Positions 49,247 to 61,567 of a DNA stretch of 64,000 bases are shown here, in pieces. The stretch comes from Physcomitrium patens (taxonomy: Eukaryota > Streptophyta > Bryopsida > Funariales > Funariaceae). The notes beneath the pieces were generated by a model that saw nothing but the letters and a program-made list of their open reading frames with translations, was not told the origin of the DNA and did no database searches. A program made the position numbers and the translations under genes. The stretch is from NCBI RefSeq assembly GCF_000002425.4, contig NC_037261.1:2661426-2725425 (forward strand), given 5' to 3'. Position 1 is the stretch's first letter, and each line of letters begins with the position of its first letter.

Positions 49247-49357
49247 CTATTGTGATTTCATCATCTTATATATATTGAATATGAATTTTTAATTAGAATA
49301 AATAGTATACAATATAATTTAAAGCATACTTAATCTTTTCTAAGGTATTAACATATG
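48332..49357. other. INTS9 3' flank grading into AT-rich spacer
   Basis: The first 200 bases after the stop are gene-like and should hold the 3' UTR. From about 48560 the DNA is AT-rich with no gene. Two (TA)n tracts lie at 49072-49122 and 49208-49242, just left of the gypsy element. Confidence 0.6.
49353..49357. other. Target-site duplication, left copy (ATATG)
   Basis: Identical to 55452-55456 on the far side of the gypsy element. Five bases is the length typical of LTR retrotransposon insertions. Confidence 0.85.
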
Positions 49358-49888
49358 TGTCACAGATATACACAAATATATTAATAAATACTTATATGAT
49401 TAAATAGAAGTAAATAAAAGTAAGTTAATTTCATAATACCTTTCAAAAAAACTTCATAGAAGCTTCATGGATGCTGCTTTGACTTTATATGTGTTTATAG
49501 TTGATTGATAGATTAGAAACTTGGTCAAAAAATTAACCACATGTAAATAGCTTGTGAAACAAATTAACTATGTGGCGCACATATAAAAAACTTGCCTTGT
49601 AAGTTAAGATATGTGTCTTGCAAAGTCAACATGTTATGGAGGTCCTAAAAGACATTACCATGTAGCTCCTAGTTAAGAATATATATGGAGGCAAGAGTGA
49701 AGCTTTCTTCACTCTTGTCAAAACCTTTCTAGTCCTTAGTCTTGTTTCAAGACTTTCTAGTCTTCTTGTTTTTTGGTAATAGCTATTTTAGTTCAATATT
49801 GTATCATCTTTGAGTAATTTTCAAGTTCCTTTCAATAACATAAGAGTATATTGAGGATTTTCTTTCTTCAAGATTCAAGTTCTTGATA
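49358..49888 (+). repeat. Gypsy 5' LTR
   Basis: Starts TG; its last base pair reads TA where the 3' LTR has CA, a C-to-T change at the normally conserved end. Blocks shared with the 3' LTR include aaaacttgccttgtaagtta, gtccttagtcttgtttcaag and gagtatattgaggattttct. After the LTR, tttgataagagta is a weak match to an initiator-Met primer-binding site. Confidence 0.93.
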
Positions 49889-50158
49889 GTTTGATAAGAG
49901 TACTAACTTACTGTTTTTTTCTTGTTTTAAAAGTGAGTGGATTACTCTACTTCTATTATTGTATTTTGAAGATTGTGGACTATCCATCTTTAAAAGAAAA
50001 ATATATGTTGTTATATTTATATTTATTTTTATATTTTTTAATACTGATATTTTTCTTAAAGAGAGTGGATTACCTCTTTTTGTGGAAATTTTCATTTAGT
50101 ATTAGAGGTTGCAGATTACCCTCCTTTAATTTGACTTTTTGAATTGGTTTGAGTTGCT

Positions 50159-51260
50159 ATGGAAGGAAAGATTATGGATGCTACTCTCAGTGGAAGTGAG
50201 AATAGATTTGTAACTATTGCAAATCTTCAAGAGCTTGTCAATACTCTAAGAAAAAAAAACCTCTCGTATTTCCAACGTAAATCATAGAAATACTATACCT
50301 ACGGTTATGGAAGAAGTTCAGAATTTGTAAAAAGAAGTTTTGTAGTTGAAGGAAGCAAGTAGATTGATCTTGTAACCAAATCCAAAGAGTTTTGCTTCTA
50401 CAACTATGATGGGGATAAGGATTAGTATGCTTGAGAAGTTTGATGGAACAAGATCAAAATTTTGAGAATTTTTGTAATAAGTCAAGCTCTATCTAATGTT
50501 GCATCTCTTCCAATATCCTGATGGATTTACTCAAGTTGGATTCATAGGTGCACTTTTATTAAGAAATGCCATCTTTTGGTTTAAACCCTTAATGGAAAAG
50601 GATTTGTGACTCCTTAATGATTTGAATTCATTCCTATAAGTGTTTATGACCACATTTGGAGAAAGTGATCAAAAAAGAGTAGCAAAGACTAAGTTCTTAA
50701 ATTTATAGCAAGAATCATAGTTAGCCACCATATATGTTGCTGAATTTTAAAATCTAGCTTGTGAAATGGACTAAAATGGCAAAGCCCTTATCAATTAATT
50801 TCAATATGAGTTAAAGGATAATATTGAAGATTTGTTACTGAAAATGTTTAAGGCAAAATATTTGGAATATTTTATTACTCAAGCCATTGCATATGACAAT
50901 CGATTATTTGAAAGACGTCAAAAATAAAGATTTGACTAAAGAGGAACGACTTAAATAATGATGGCAACTCCTAAGTTTTCAAAAACTTATTCATTAAGGC
51001 CAAAACCAATGCAAATTGATACGATTTGTTTTAAATCCCTCACATAGTAGAAATAGACTTAACAATGTCAAGAAGGCTTATACTTATGTTATAGCTAAAT
51101 ACACTGCTCAACATTGTCCAAAGAAACAATGCAATCACAAAAAGAGAAGCATGGTTGCCAAAGAAGATAAGGTGTCTAGAAACAAGTTTTTCCAACTATA
51201 ATAGGGACAGTGTAGCTAGAATCTTGTATAACTCCTAGTAAAGGTTCTATTTTCTTTCAA
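50159..51260 (+). pseudogene. Gypsy gag remnant
   Basis: An ATG at 50159 opens MEGKIMDATLSGSENRFVTI, ending at an A-run frameshift near 50250. Later blocks in mixed frames continue to about 51260, including a basic stretch (CPKKQCNHKKRS). No complete CCHC knuckle is readable. This is the capsid position between the 5' LTR and pol. Confidence 0.65.
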
Positions 51261-51319
51261 TAGATTCTTAACCTTGTTTTATAATAGAAGTTTATTTAAG
51301 ACCAAAAAATCACAAAGTC

Positions 51320-51610
51320 AGCTTTGTTAGATTCATGAGTCTCAGCCTATTTTATAGATAAATTTTTTATCAAAAACCAAGAAATATTGTTAGTAAAAGA
51401 AACTAAACCTACACATATAGAAATTATAGATGGTTGTTTGCTATCTTTTGGATATGTTACAGATAAAACTATTCCTTTAGATTTAGCAAATTAAAGATCA
51501 TAATAGCATAATAATATTTAATATAATAAGATCTCCGTCTAATCTAGTTATGTTAGAATTATCTTGGTTAGAAAAGTATAATCCTCAGATAGATTGGATT
51601 GCTTATAATC
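51320..51610 (+). pseudogene. Gypsy aspartic protease remnant
   Basis: A LLDS..SAYFIDK stretch near 51320-51365 matches the D(S/T)GA..NFI region of gypsy proteases but carries a stop. Downstream, LELSWLEKYNPQIDWIAYNL (about 51550-51610) matches the typical LG..WL..HNP.IDW end of the domain. Confidence 0.6.
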
Positions 51611-51859
51611 TTATTTTTTTTTAATAGTTTAATCCAAAATCTCGTTAGTCAAGTAGAAATATATAAGTCTAATACATCCAAATCCTTATTGGAAGGTACG
51701 AGAGCTTTTATGCATGTCGCAAAAGAAGGATCTTTTGTTTTATATGCCATGCCCGTTTTTGATAGTGAGAAGACATCAAGTGGTATTTCTAGCTAATATC
51801 AAGATTTCTAAGACATTTTTGAAAAAAACATGTATATTCTTCCAAAGCATTGATCTTAT

Positions 51860-53190
51860 GATTGTTCTATTAATCTTCAGGAAGGAACTCAACTACCATT
51901 TGGACCAATCTATAGCCTATCACAAAACAATTTGATGCACTTAAGGAGTACATTGATGAAAATTTGGCTAAAAATTTCATATGTTATTCTAAATCTCCAA
52001 TATGAGCTCCTATCTTATTTATGAAGAAAAAAGACAGATCTCTACAGATGTATATGGACTATCGAGGATTCAACAAGATCACCATCAAAAACATGTATCC
52101 TCTACCTTTGATTTTAAGACTTCTTGATCAACTAAATCAAATAAAGATCTATACAAAAATAGGTCTACAAGGAGGATATAATTTGGTACATATTAAAAAA
52201 AGAGATAAATAAAAAACTACATTTTGAACCAAGTATGGATATTTTGAGTATAATGTCATGCCTTTTAGACTTACAAATGTACCAGCTACTTTTTAACATC
52301 TAATGAATGATATCTTTTGTGAGTTTCTTGATGATTTTGTCATTTGTTATTTGAACAACATCTTAATCTATTCTAAGAATATAAATGAGCATAAAGTTTA
52401 TATTTATCACGAGTTAAAAAAAATTAAAGATGTAAGATTATATGCAAAGTTAAAAAAGTGTGTATTCCTCATTATTCAAGTTGACTTTCTAAGATACATC
52501 ATTTCCAATGAAGGGCTAATAATAGATACAAAGAAGGTCCAGATTATCATAGATTGGAAGATTCCAAGAACAATAAGAAATGTGCAATACTTTTTGGACT
52601 TTGCCAATTACTATTAGATCTTCATCAAATCTTTTTGTCAAGTTGTAGTTCCACTTATACATTTGACTTGTAAAGAAAAACTTGAGTGAATTAAAGAAGT
52701 CGAAGCATTATTTGATGTTTTAAAAAAAAATTACTTATGCACCAATTTTATATTTTGTCGACTTTTTCAAGGCATTGTTCATAGAAACAAATGCATTAGA
52801 CTTTGCCTTGAATGTAATATTATCACAAATGGGAGCAGATAATAAACTCCATTTAGTAGCTTTTTATTCTAGAATTTTTTTTAGCAATTGAGATTAATTA
52901 TGAAATCTATAATGAAGAGCTCTTTGCAATTGTGGATTTATTTCAAGAATAGTGTCTTTATGTAGAAGGCGCCTCTAATCTAGTCACCATGTATATAAAT
53001 CACAAGAATCTTGAGTATTTCATGTCGGCATGTGTTTTAAATCATTACCAAGCTCATTGAAGCTTGTCTTTATTAAGATCACTTATCGATCCAAAAAAAC
53101 AACAAGATTTGCCAGACACCCTTTCTAAATATTTTTATCTTCCATCAAAAGAAAGAGATATATCTTTTGATTAATAAAAAATAATTCTCT
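51860..53190 (+). pseudogene. Gypsy reverse transcriptase / RNase H remnant
   Basis: RT motifs in order: [83 protein letters not shown], then CYLNNILIYSKN at about 52350, where gypsy RT should have YLDD. Both catalytic Asp are therefore Asn. RNase H follows (about 52740-53000, FVDFF.. and AFYSR-like pieces, then INHKNLEYFM). Stops occur at 52211, 52295, 52617 and elsewhere. Confidence 0.85.
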
Positions 53191-53399
53191 TAAAGTCAAA
53201 ATATTTTCACCTTCGAGTAAAAAAATCAACATTGACTATTGATTCAATGTTTATGAAGCAAATTCAATCAAGTATGTCTTTTAATCCTTTTATCCTTGAT
53301 ATCAAAAATAATTCTTCTAAGTCTCATGATACTTCCAAGTTCAAGTTCAAGAAAAAATATTCAAGAAATAAATATACATTCCAATAGATGACAAATGAT

Positions 53400-54211
53400 T
53401 ACATGTTCTTCAAACAAGTCATGACTTTCTAGCAATTGAACATTTTGGATACAATAAGATTTTAGAGCTAATATCAAGAGATTTTTAGTGGCCTCAAATG
53501 TAGAAGGCAGTTAAAGACTTTGTACAATCATATGATATTTTTTCAAGATCCAAAACTCCTTATTGTAGGCCTTATGGACTACTTCAGCCATTACCTATTC
53601 CAAAACAACTATGATCTTTCGTTTCTATGGATTTTATTTTAGATCTTTTAGTCTCAAGTTTGTATGATTTTATATTAATGGTATTAGATGGTTTTACTAA
53701 GATAGTATATTTTGTACTATATACAAAATCTATCACAAATAAAGAAATGGCTAAATTTTTTTTTAACAACATCTATTACTATCTCGGATTGCCTAAAGAT
53801 ATTATATTGGATAAGGGGACTCAATTCATATTAAGATTTTGGAAAATCCTTTCTAAGATTTTAATGGTGGATATAAAGCTTTCTTTGATATTTTATCCTT
53901 AAATTCATGAAAAAATAAAATAATTAAATCAAGTGTTAGAGTAGTACTTGAAGTATACTATCAACTATCATCAAAATGATTGAACAATTCTTTTACCATT
54001 GGCAAAGTTTGCATATAATAATTCGGTATATTTTTCCACTCAACAAATACCTTTCTTTCCCAATTATGGTTATTATCCACAACTGGATACTTTTGATTTT
54101 TCAAAAGTTAATAATCTTACAATGAAAGATTTGGAAAATCATTTACCAAAGTTACATGCAATAGTGAAGGCACACTTAGAGGGAATTCAAGAATATATAT
54201 ATTTTTTTTAA
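53400..54211 (+). pseudogene. Gypsy integrase remnant
   Basis: The core lies in 53627-53902 with SMDFILDLLVSS, then VLDGFTKIVYFVLYTKSIT and LPKDIILDKGTQFILRFWKI, equivalents of the first and second catalytic Asp regions of the DDE integrase. 53999-54211 holds the C-terminal part with AKFAYNNSVYFSTQQIPFFP and NYGYYPQ (family: F.YN...hssTg.SPF...YG..P). Stops separate the two. Confidence 0.85.
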
Positions 54212-54326
54212 TATAGATGCCTATTGTAAAGAACAACTATAATTCAACATATGTGATAAGGTATGGTTACTTTATCGTAATATCAAGACTACTTGTTCTT
54301 ATGACAAGTTAGACTATCGTAGGCTT

Positions 54327-54653
54327 ATGCCTTTTCCTATTAGTGAACAAGTCAATCTTGTTGCTTATCAATTATATCTACCGGAGTCTATGAAAATCTA
54401 CCTTGTATTTCACGTATCACTTCTTGAGCCATACAAGATAGTGAATATCTTGGAAAGAAGACAAATGCCACCTCTTCTTATAGAAATAGATAATAATCAA
54501 GACTTTGAAGAAGAAGAAGTTTTAGATTCAAGGCGGCACCAAAATAGGTTAGAATATCTTATTCATTGGCATGAATATGATATTAGTGAACACACATGGG
54601 AGTCAACAAAGAATCTTGGAAATACAGTAAAGAGAGTTGAAGCTTTTCATTGA
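54327..54653 (+). pseudogene. Gypsy integrase tail and chromodomain
   Basis: An open block with AYQLYLPESMKIYLVFHVS followed by LLEPYK, the usual link, then a chromodomain: EEEVLDSRRHQNRLEYLIHW, HEYDISEHTWESTKNLGN. The aromatic-W-E pattern is the histone-tail-binding fold that targets chromoviruses to heterochromatin. It is the best-preserved coding block of the element. Confidence 0.88.
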
Positions 54654-54921
54654 GGACATCCATCAAAACCAAAATGAAGAAAAGTAAATCTTTGCTATAA
54701 AAAAAATAAGATTAAAGGAAGATAACACTCTACCTTCTATCTTTTTTTGTAACTACTGTGTATTTGTGATGCTAAGGAAATGAAGAATCAACAACCAGTA
54801 GATTCAATTCAAGAGCTTTCATTTGTGGACTTATTAGATAAGACGTTATAATTGTCACAACTTTTAAGATGACAAAATCAAAATAAAGTATAATACATTT
54901 GAAAAAGGACATATTATCATA

Positions 54922-55451
54922 TGTCACAGATATACATTGATACACTAATAATACTTATATGATTAAATAGAAGTAAATAATTTAAGTTAATTTCATAATA
55001 CCTTTCAAAAAAAACTTTGTAGAAGCTTCATAGACGCTGCTTTGACTTTATATGTGTTTATAGTTGATTAATAGATTAAAAACTTGGTCAAAAAATTAAC
55101 CACATGTAAATAGCTTGTGAAACAAGCTAACTATGTGGCGCACATATAAAAAACTTGCCTTGTAAGTTAAGATATGTGTCTTGCAAAGTCAACATGTTTT
55201 GGAGGTCCTAGAAGACATCACCACATAGCTCTTAGTTAAGAGTATATATGGAGGCAAGAGTGAAGCTTTCTTCACTCTTATCAAAACCTTTCTAGTCCTT
55301 AGTCTTGTTTCAAGACTTTCTAATCTTCTTGTTTTTTGGCAATAGTTATTTTAGTTCAATATTATATCAACTTTGAGTGACTTTCAAGTTCCTTTCAATG
55401 ACATAAGAGTATATTGAGGATTTTCTTTCTTTGAGATTTAAGTCCTTGACA
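54922..55451 (+). repeat. Gypsy 3' LTR
   Basis: TGTCACAG...TTGACA, flanked outside by ATATG (55452-55456). Differences from the 5' LTR are scattered, for example near its start (attgatacactaata against acaaatatattaata). Confidence 0.93.
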
Positions 55452-55456
55452 ATATG

Positions 55457-56340
55457 ATACTCTAATTTACATTAGATCTTTCATCTATCTTCTAAATTTT
55501 GTATCAATTCAAAGAATTTATAAAGCATATGTAAAGTATGATAAATAATGACTAAAGACCTTAAATATGTATGTCCAATCAACTTATATTCTATACTTAA
55601 CTATCTTCTATAGGATAGAGATAGTCCTTATTTAGAAGGAACTAATATTGTTTAAGAAGAAGAAATTATATTGTATATGGTTGACTTATAGGAAATCAAA
55701 GATCTATAGTGTAAGCAATATAAGAGATGATTATGATGGGATGAAATTCAAGATAAATACCACATGCATACCTTTGATCATTACTTGCAGAATTATATGT
55801 TATCTCGAATATTATATCATTGAAAAAAAATGAATTATCCAAGGTCCAAAACCTTTTGCATATAAAGACTAGAATGGAATTTTTTGAGAATAGAATGTAG
55901 ATTAATATATTTGCAAATACCAAAAAACAAAGCATGTAGAATAGATTTTTATATTTTTAATTTTAATTGTGACATTAAAAAATCAATATATACAACTATC
56001 AAAGATACAATTATATTAAAAAAAAATTAATAGCTCGATGTATTTAATGTCTTCCAAAGAACTTTAGACCATACCATAGTAGATTCTTTACCATACCCTG
56101 TAAGATGATTGTCTAGTAAGATGCATTATTTCAAATCCTAAACCATAAGTATACTTTGAAATAGTTGACAAATTGAATTTGATTCTAATGACTTGACTTG
56201 GAATAGATTGTGCACTTCAAGAGCATACAATGCAAAATGCGGTTAATTTTTTTTAAGAAGCTATATTCCTCCTACATGATTACAAATTTATAAAATGGAT
56301 TGGAATACTTCCACAAACTTAAAATTTAATTATGAAAAAA
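55457..56340. other. AT-rich spacer, no gene seen
   Basis: Short broken frames only. Nothing resembles a gene, RNA or element end. Confidence 0.6.
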
Positions 56341-58860
56341 TATAGGACAAAAACCCTAAACCCTTAACCCGGAATCTGCGTCGGTAGTTTCACTTGTGCT
56401 AAGGTTCGGTATCACGCCTAGCGGTGATCTAGAAACTTCATGTGGAGCATTTCGAAGCATGTCTTTCGGTCGGGTGCACGTGGGTCCTAACGTCTGTTGC
56501 GGGACACCTGCAATTTGGCACCTTTCCAGCTTCACATCGCACTATTCATGATCATATTGTTGGTCGAAACATAAACACGACAACCGCAAGATGGCTATGA
56601 ATAGAGAAGCATCTCTGTTGGATCATAGCAAAAATGTTTTGCTGGAAGTGGGTGTGTAAGTCCTTCTGATGTTAAAGTTACTTCTGTAGTAAGGGCTTCC
56701 ACTTGGCGGTGGCCAGTTCTGCCCAGTTCCCCGCCTTGCGTCATGTAGACAGACCCCTCCTGCAAAGTTCAGCTATCTGTCATTCTGCATGATGCACTAA
56801 TGTACTACCGTGCTGGTTCACACTTCGGGGAAATCTTTTCAAATCTGGTTAGGTGGGTTTAACCTCTGAGCTTTATTTAACCGCCACCTTTATTAATTGC
56901 TGCGGTCATTGCCACAACTGTGGGTCAACTACCGTAAGGTGCAATTCAGTTAGAACAATAGTTAAGCTGAGACTTAAAGAACCACCGCCCCGTTTCTTTA
57001 GGAGTTTGGGTTTGTGACATGACATCCGAACCATGATATCTAATCAGAAAAGTTAATAGCTACGTTCAGTTCTAAGAATCTTCTTCTGCGCACCTGTGGC
57101 ATTAGAACACACATTGTGGAGTTGGCAGATGGGTACACTGTAATCCTTCTCCGGAACATTTTAACAATGTGGGAGTTGACACGGTTTAATCGTGCATGTT
57201 GAATCAGCGGTTAATGAGATTCCGGAAATCTCTCTACAATCAATTTGTGGTGGAATTTGCCGCTATTTCATTCACCGTTAAGATGAAGTGAACAACCTGT
57301 ATTGCCATGCCATCTCTAACCGTTTGTCTTGAACAAAGAATCCTCAGTTCGACTATTACAAACTCTCTTTTGTAACTCACGTACGAGAAAATATAATAAA
57401 TGTCCCTCAGAGATCTGGGTGCTCGAAAATTTGTGCAGTGAGTGAATCCATTGGGATAGATTTATATTTCACTGGAAAAGTGTTGCCAATGTGGTTGTTT
57501 TGTTTTATGTTCAAGTATTTAGTCTTGACTTTCATGCATGCAAGGAATAAGTGGAGTTAACCTTCTAAAAACTTTTTTTTTTTTGTTTTCTTTACTCACT
57601 GATACAGATTTTGCATACGATTTTCACAATCAGATTCCACTTTCGCGTGCAATAACATTGTGTACTTAATTTCCCTGTCAAATTCCTGATTCCTCTTGTG
57701 TCCCTATTCCAAATTTCCATTCCACGGGAAGTCTATTCCTAGAGGTCAAATTCGACCCCGGCTTCATTCATAGTCCACCGAAAGGGCAAGCACATGCTGG
57801 CGATGCTCCTACTCGACACCGGAATGAACTGGCAACTTGATCACTCTGTTAAATTCGCAGGTGAGAATAAATGAAAGCGACGCAGGTCCCCTCACATAGG
57901 TGAAGGAAAGCAGCGAAGGTCCAGTCATCGACCCCATCTTCCGCAAAGGTGTGAGATTAAATTGTCACCCAGTGAAATCATCATTTGGAGTTTGCATCAG
58001 AAGCCCCTCCCCCCCCTACTCCCCCCTACCCCCACCTCTGGCAACGGCACTGGTATTAACCTCTTTAAGTTGCCGAACCAACAATTGATTGCCACATCTC
58101 TTGTTCGCAGAAATTCGAGTACTTGCATTCGATTACCTTTTGTGGGACTTATCAGTCGAATCCTAGAATGCTCATTTCTACCCTATCCTAAAATTTACGG
58201 CTAACACGTTTGTTCCAGGCACGGGAATGTGGTGGGGGATGATGCTGACAGTGGCTGGAACTCCTGAAGTGTTACAAGTGTCTTCTGAAGCGGTTCTAAT
58301 ATATAAATCAACGAGGTAACTATTTCGCCGTGCTACTAACTACCATATTTCTGTTCCCCTTGTTGATGTCTTGTACACCACAACACATCCATTGGAAGAG
58401 CGCATGCTGTGACGTGTGTGGCTTCGCACGTGTTTCTGAAATTATGAATAAAATTAGCAGAAAATGAAGCTAGTCAACGTTTACACACGAATGTTTGATT
58501 TTAGAAAAAAGATGATGTGAGGGCATTGATGAGCTTAAAATAATGGCTTTTCTAAACCTGGGGACTTGTAATAAGAGATGGAAGAGCTCCAAGCTGTTGC
58601 TGGTTCAGCGGATGCGGAGCAATAGTCGGTTGCATCTTTCTCTGAAAGTATGGCTATTTCTCCGTTGCACAGCCAGTCGGCTGGTCTGCAGGTGAATAAT
58701 CCATCACAATGACTCCACGCATTATTATTGTTTTTCTTATCAAAACAAAACACTGTTAGAGTGTCATGATATGGTAATCCTCTGATTTGACTCCCTTCGC
58801 AAAGATCTTTGCATGAGTAAATTATGATTGAATACTGAGCACCGTCATGAGGGTTTCTCA
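56341..58860. other. Non-AT-rich island, no identified gene; opens with telomere-like motif
   Basis: About 2.5 kb of ordinary GC in an otherwise AT-rich 15 kb. It begins with AAACCCTAAACCCTTAACCC (56351-56370), two plant telomere units plus a variant, which may be a telo-box promoter element or an interstitial telomere scrap. Frames are short: 57900-58088 (plus; with C-run at 58008-58032) and 58535-58861 (minus). Possible splice sites abound, but I could not assemble a protein I recognise. A non-coding transcript or a lineage-specific gene would fit. Confidence 0.45.
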
Positions 58861-58861
58861 C
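58535..58861 (-). CDS. Unidentified open frame, about 108 codons
   Basis: Minus-strand frame without an ATG at its first codon (GTG), so if real it is an internal or terminal exon. It reads SCKDLCEGSQIRGLPYHDTL, HCDGLFTCRPADWLCNGEIA, ending SPGLEKPLF-stop. It is Cys-rich with a natural residue mix, but I cannot assign a family. An NNNN tract (aataataat) interrupts it. Confidence 0.25.
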   Translation of the reverse strand: MRNPHDGAQYSIIIYSCKDLCEGSQIRGLPYHDTLTVFCFDKKNNNNAWSHCDGLFTCRPADWLCNGEIAILSEKDATDYCSASAEPATAWSSSISYYKSPGLEKPLF

Positions 58862-60295
58862 TTTCTATTGACATGCTCATGTCTGAATTAGTGATTGATG
58901 AAACATCAAACAAGTAAAGATTTATTTTTTAACACAACCCAACTTCTATTACAATATTGATTGTGACATAATGGTCCAAACTTTATTATTTTGAAGGCTT
59001 GTCATATCTATGTAGTGCATGATTTCTTGTAAAATTTATTAAGAAAAAATAAAAAATCTATGAAACTTATAGATGTTGTGTTTTTATTTAATGTTTTTTA
59101 ATCATTAATCATTGAAACACTTCTTTGTTTGTTTAATTAAAACATTGTTTGATATAGATATTTATTCTACTAAAATTAGTAGTTTTATTTTTATAATTAT
59201 CTTGTTGATAGGTTGTTTCTATTATAACTTATATTCTTAATCTTTCTTATTTATGAGCTATATACATTAAGAAGATCTCTTCTTTTGAGACTCTTAAATA
59301 CATATGCTTTCTAAATAACATTTTTGTTGTGCTCTTAATTTTTTACTATCTTGTTTCATCATTTCTTTATATTTAATCTTAATTTATTTTTAGTCTTGCA
59401 CCAATTTACTATTGGTGGAAAAATCATCTTAATTAACAATAATACCTTTATTGTGCAAATTTAAGACAACGGCATCATATGTATATAATTTTTTTCTATT
59501 TCTTGGTGATAAAGTATACTTAATTGTCTATTATATAAATTAATTGATATATGCATCTTTTTTTGTTTAAATAATTTAAGAGACGGTTATTTTTTAATTT
59601 AATGCTTTGTTTCTATAACAAATAGATAAAAGATAGAAAGATGGTTATAATTAATTAAAAAATATATTTATTTTTATATGACTTAATTGGTTACCACCAT
59701 TTTTAGTTTCCAATTACTATTAAATTATATTACTACATAAAATCTTTTCTTATTTATTTTAGTTTTGGCTATAGAAGAAAAATTCCTATGGTTTTTAATT
59801 ACTCTATAATTAAGAAAAAAAATTAAAAACACTTTTCTTTAATAATTTTAATCTTCTTAAAAATCCTAAATTATAGCAATTTTAGATCCTATTAAATCTA
59901 AAATCTTAGATCTTTTAATATTCTAAATTCTAAACTTTATAAAATCATAAATTTAAATCTCTATTAAATTATAAATTATAAATTCTATTAAATCATGAAT
60001 CTAATATTCTATAAAAAATTAGATTTCTAAAACCTATCAAAATCTAAATCCCAAATTCTAAAAATTATATAATAATTCTATTTTAAAAACAAATTCTAAT
60101 CAATAAATCATATTCATATACAAATTTTAATTGGATATTAAAACAACTTAATTTTTTTCAAAACTATGTCTTTTTAAATCATATATAGATTTTTCAAAAT
60201 TTACAAGATATTTAATTTATAGATTGAAAGTTATTATATTAAAATTCTCACTTATGTTACTAAGCTTTAAATACTAACTTTGATGAAGAGATATA

Positions 60296-60296
60296 G

Positions 60297-60332
<36 letters not shown>

Positions 60333-60355
60333 TTTTTTTTTTTTTTTTTTTTTTT
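60296..60355. repeat. (GTT)n followed by T homopolymer
   Basis: Eleven to twelve GTT units run directly into about 25 T's. Such a tail can mark the end of a reverse-transcribed insert (here in minus orientation), but no body is recognisable next to it. Confidence 0.9.
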
Positions 60356-61365
60356 GATTTTTGATTCTTATTCAAAATCAATGTAAGATTTGGTCATAAC
60401 ATGTTTTTATTAAGATTTTAAATTTTGGCTACATCTAAATTGTAGTTTTGAAACACACAAGAAATTGTAAATTGTCAAATTGTGGTATTTTCTTTTCTTT
60501 GCACTATTATGTTATATAAATTCTAGCTTAGAAATGTGGATGTCATATAACATAGCATTATCTGCCATTTCCTGTCAAATGTATGTAATTTGGTTTGATT
60601 TAGTGGTATTCTATCTATTTAGTTTTTTTCATTGGTTCATTTTATTAGTGTCAATTAGAATTTAAAGATTTAGGTGAAAAACCTCTTTGACTTGATATTC
60701 TTATCAAGTCAAGTCTTGTGATTAATTTTTAGAGAAAAAAAACTTATGTTGTAAGAATTTGCTTGGCTATGGTGATTTAGTAATTTTAATAGAATTCTAG
60801 GATTTTATTTTATTTTTTATTTTTTTATTATTCATACTTGCATTCTTAGATTCTCTCTTTGTGGTGTAAGACATAGCTTGATTTAGTTTTTTTATAGATT
60901 CATCATCTTTTATCTGAAAAGAATATTCTTTCTTTCAACTTATGATATAAGAGATTGAAATAAAATAAATTAAAATAAAAAAATTTCTTCTATTTTTTAT
61001 AATATTGTATTTTTTGATTATTGATTTTGGATACTTGTTGTGTTTTGTTGTTTTGTGGTTTGGATATGTCATTAGAGTACTCTTGAAGTAATGAATATTA
61101 TCGATATAGGAATATTATAGATTTAAATATGCTACATACTTCGCAGGTTGCAATGTTAGATCATTATCCTCTGGCAAAGTAGGTGTGCAAGCTCGTTGCA
61201 ATATGGCAAGATACTAAAGAAGCTTATGGCACCAAAGATTTATTTTATTTTTATTTTTATTTTTATTTTTTGCATTTGAATTTGATTTATTGATTAACTT
61301 TAGATTATATTGTGATGTCGCTTGGATTAAGCAAAAACATTGTTAAGGTGGCATATTAGGTCCTC

Positions 61366-61567
61366 TAATCCAAGCACTTTAAAATCTTTTTATTTATTTA
61401 CTTATTTATATTTTTATCCTTTTGTTTATTTTTATTTTTGTATTTTGTACCCTTGTTTTGTGGTGCTTGTTCTTTTTTTTTCGAAAAAAAAAAAGATAAA
61501 AAAGATAAAAAAGTAAAAAAAGTAAAAATAAATAAATAAATAAAAAGATTCTAAAGTGCTTGGATTA
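61366..61567. repeat. Inverted repeat (foldback) with 35-bp near-perfect arms
   Basis: TAATCCAAGCACTTTAAAAT (61366 on, arm to 61400) pairs with the reverse complement at 61533-61567 (ATTCTAAAGTGCTTGGATTA) with one mismatch. Inside the arms, T-rich and A-rich tracts also face each other, so the whole 202 bases could form a long imperfect hairpin with a loop around 61440-61490. A MITE or hairpin remnant is likely. Confidence 0.75.

Larger units (their letters stand above)
49358..55451 (+). mobile_element. Full-length, inactive Ty3/gypsy chromovirus (about 6.1 kb)
   Basis: Direct LTRs of 531 bp (49358-49888) and 530 bp (54922-55451) start TGTCACAGATATAC and end TTGATA / TTGACA. The five bases outside each end are identical (ATATG at 49353-49357 and 55452-55456), a target-site duplication that fixes the insertion limits. 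Internal order is gag, protease, RT, RNase H, integrase, chromodomain, which is the gypsy order, with the C-terminal chromodomain marking a chromovirus. A purine tract (gaaaaagga, 54901-54909) precedes the 3' LTR. Many stops and a mutated RT active site show it is dead. The LTRs still align closely apart from scattered substitutions and small indels. Confidence 0.95.

Noticed and set aside
55648-55833. 61-codon frame after the gypsy element
   Set aside because: Low-complexity Lys/Ile/Tyr content in AT-rich DNA; no pol motif could be matched.
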